A stretch of 22,621 nucleotides of DNA. It comes from RGIG5952 sp045603485. Lineage in GTDB: Bacteria; Verrucomicrobiota; Kiritimatiellia; RFP12; JAAYLN01. The notes beneath the pieces are model-generated. The model ran no database searches, was not told the DNA's origin, and worked only from the letters and a program-made list of their open reading frames with translations. The stretch is taken from the NCBI GenBank assembly GCA_045603485.1, contig JAZUMF010000006.1, positions 1-22,621 of the forward strand, in the 5' to 3' direction. Numbering within the stretch: the stretch's first letter is position 1; each line of letters begins with the position of its first letter. Made by a program: the position numbers and the translations under genes. Positions 22,168 through 22,621 of this stretch are shown here, one piece after another.

Positions 22168-22621
22168 TTAAGCCTTGAAGGTTATCGGCGACTTTTTGAG
22201 GTCTCTTGCCGAGCAAAGTCTTAGACCATTCCAGTCTTTGCATAAGCCTATGCCTCTTGCGCCTGTTTTTCGCTTAGGATTAAAGAGGCTGCGATGCTTT
22301 TCAAACTCTTCGTTGACGAAGTCTTTTGAGCCTATGATGGCTCCATGGGTGAAGTGGCGTATTTTGCAGCGAAGTATTACCGATAACGGCAACTCGCCTT
22401 TTTCATCGATTACTTCTTGTACCTTTTCTGGCTCTATTGCATCGGAGCCGCGTACATAGAGCTTTAGACGATATTCTTTCGCCAAATCTGCAAAGGATGT
22501 GTCTTTAGCGGTTTTGTCATACATCTTTGCTATGCCTTCCATTGATTTGCTATCACCTTTCAGCGCATTGGCAAAGCCTGCCCAGTTGTAGTCTTTGGGG
22601 TCATCTACTATGCCTGCGCGT
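22168..22621 (-). CDS. REP-associated tyrosine (Y1/IS200-like) transposase, partial
   Basis: The reading frame is open from the right edge of the window: 150 residues before the ATG-independent stop at 22168, so the N-terminal HUH/Tyr domain lies outside. The visible part matches the C-terminus of RAYT proteins: IVDDPKDYNWAGFANAL at the start, then SVILRCKIRHFTHGAIIGS, a KTGARGIG segment, then WNGLRLCSARDLKK. RAYTs are single-copy, domesticated relatives of IS200/IS605 transposases thought to mobilise REP palindromes. An internal ATG at 22542 could be mistaken for the start, but the family similarity continues upstream of it. GGGACAG motifs lie just downstream. Confidence 0.9.
   Translation of the reverse strand, partial: RAGIVDDPKDYNWAGFANALKGDSKSMEGIAKMYDKTAKDTSFADLAKEYRLKLYVRGSDAIEPEKVQEVIDEKGELPLSVILRCKIRHFTHGAIIGSKDFVNEEFEKHRSLFNPKRKTGARGIGLCKDWNGLRLCSARDLKKSPITFKA

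Noticed and set aside
21690..22171. Plus-strand frames of 68-108 residues in the GGGACAG region
   Set aside because: The reading depends on repeated motifs (RDRP, KGQSS repeats are translations of GGGACAG); no ribosome site.
22168..22542. Complete 124-residue protein starting at the ATG at 22542
   Set aside because: Family-like sequence (IVDDPKDYNWAGF) continues in frame to the right edge, so this is an internal Met of a longer transposase.
1..22621. tRNA or rRNA genes
   Set aside because: No cloverleaf with a GGTTCGAATC-type T-arm or rRNA signature was seen in the intergenic regions on either strand.

Overview
The window looks like chromosomal DNA of a diderm (LPS-type) bacterium. It encodes an LptE-like lipoprotein, a BamD-like TPR protein, a YihY-family membrane protein and a MATE transporter. 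It also holds DUF4091 and GH99/WbsX-like proteins, a large secreted beta-helix protein, and a REP-associated (RAYT) transposase lying beside GGGACAG repeats. This mix fits the PVC group best, for example gut-type Kiritimatiellota or Lentisphaerota. That placement is inferred from gene content; no 16S or marker gene is present.

Layout. (1) 1-3925, minus strand: two secreted-protein genes, a beta-helix protein cut by the left edge and an LRR/BspA-like protein. Each is preceded by a copy of the same ~170 bp upstream cassette, which contains a TTGACA-N17 promoter, a poly-G tract (6 versus 12 G on the coding strand) and a hairpin. Between the genes are four ~110-140 bp repeat units. Each carries a TTGACA-N17-TATACT promoter pointing the opposite way, antisense to the LRR-like gene. 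Three short GGGACAG motifs are scattered among and after them. (2) 3949-5642: a strong terminator, then serA on the minus strand. (3) 5760-18557: eleven plus-strand genes with gaps of at most 51 bp and several stop/start overlaps. The first four concern the envelope (BamD-like, LptE, membrane-anchored LysM/YkuD L,D-transpeptidase, YihY with a C-terminal winged-helix-like domain). Next come three enzymes without signal peptides (metallophosphoesterase, GH99/WbsX-like, DUF4091), then a three-gene ABC module (GldG-like membrane protein, ATPase, 12-TM permease), then a signal-less SGNH hydrolase. (4) 18543-21546, minus strand: MATE transporter, galE and a coiled-coil zinc-ribbon protein, with terminators after galE and after the zinc-ribbon gene. 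(5) 21547-22621: a gene-free stretch with six direct GGGACAG motifs, then the C-terminal part of a RAYT transposase cut by the right edge.

How it fits together. Two parts stand out. The first is the left-end surface-protein locus: duplicated promoters with a poly-G tract of unequal length, plus an array of promoter-bearing repeats able to make antisense RNA, suggesting variable expression of secreted proteins. The second is the long plus-strand run, which joins outer-envelope assembly genes to a cytoplasmic carbohydrate/phosphoester enzyme set and an ABC module. Both readings are inferences from sequence; no expression or biochemical evidence is available here.
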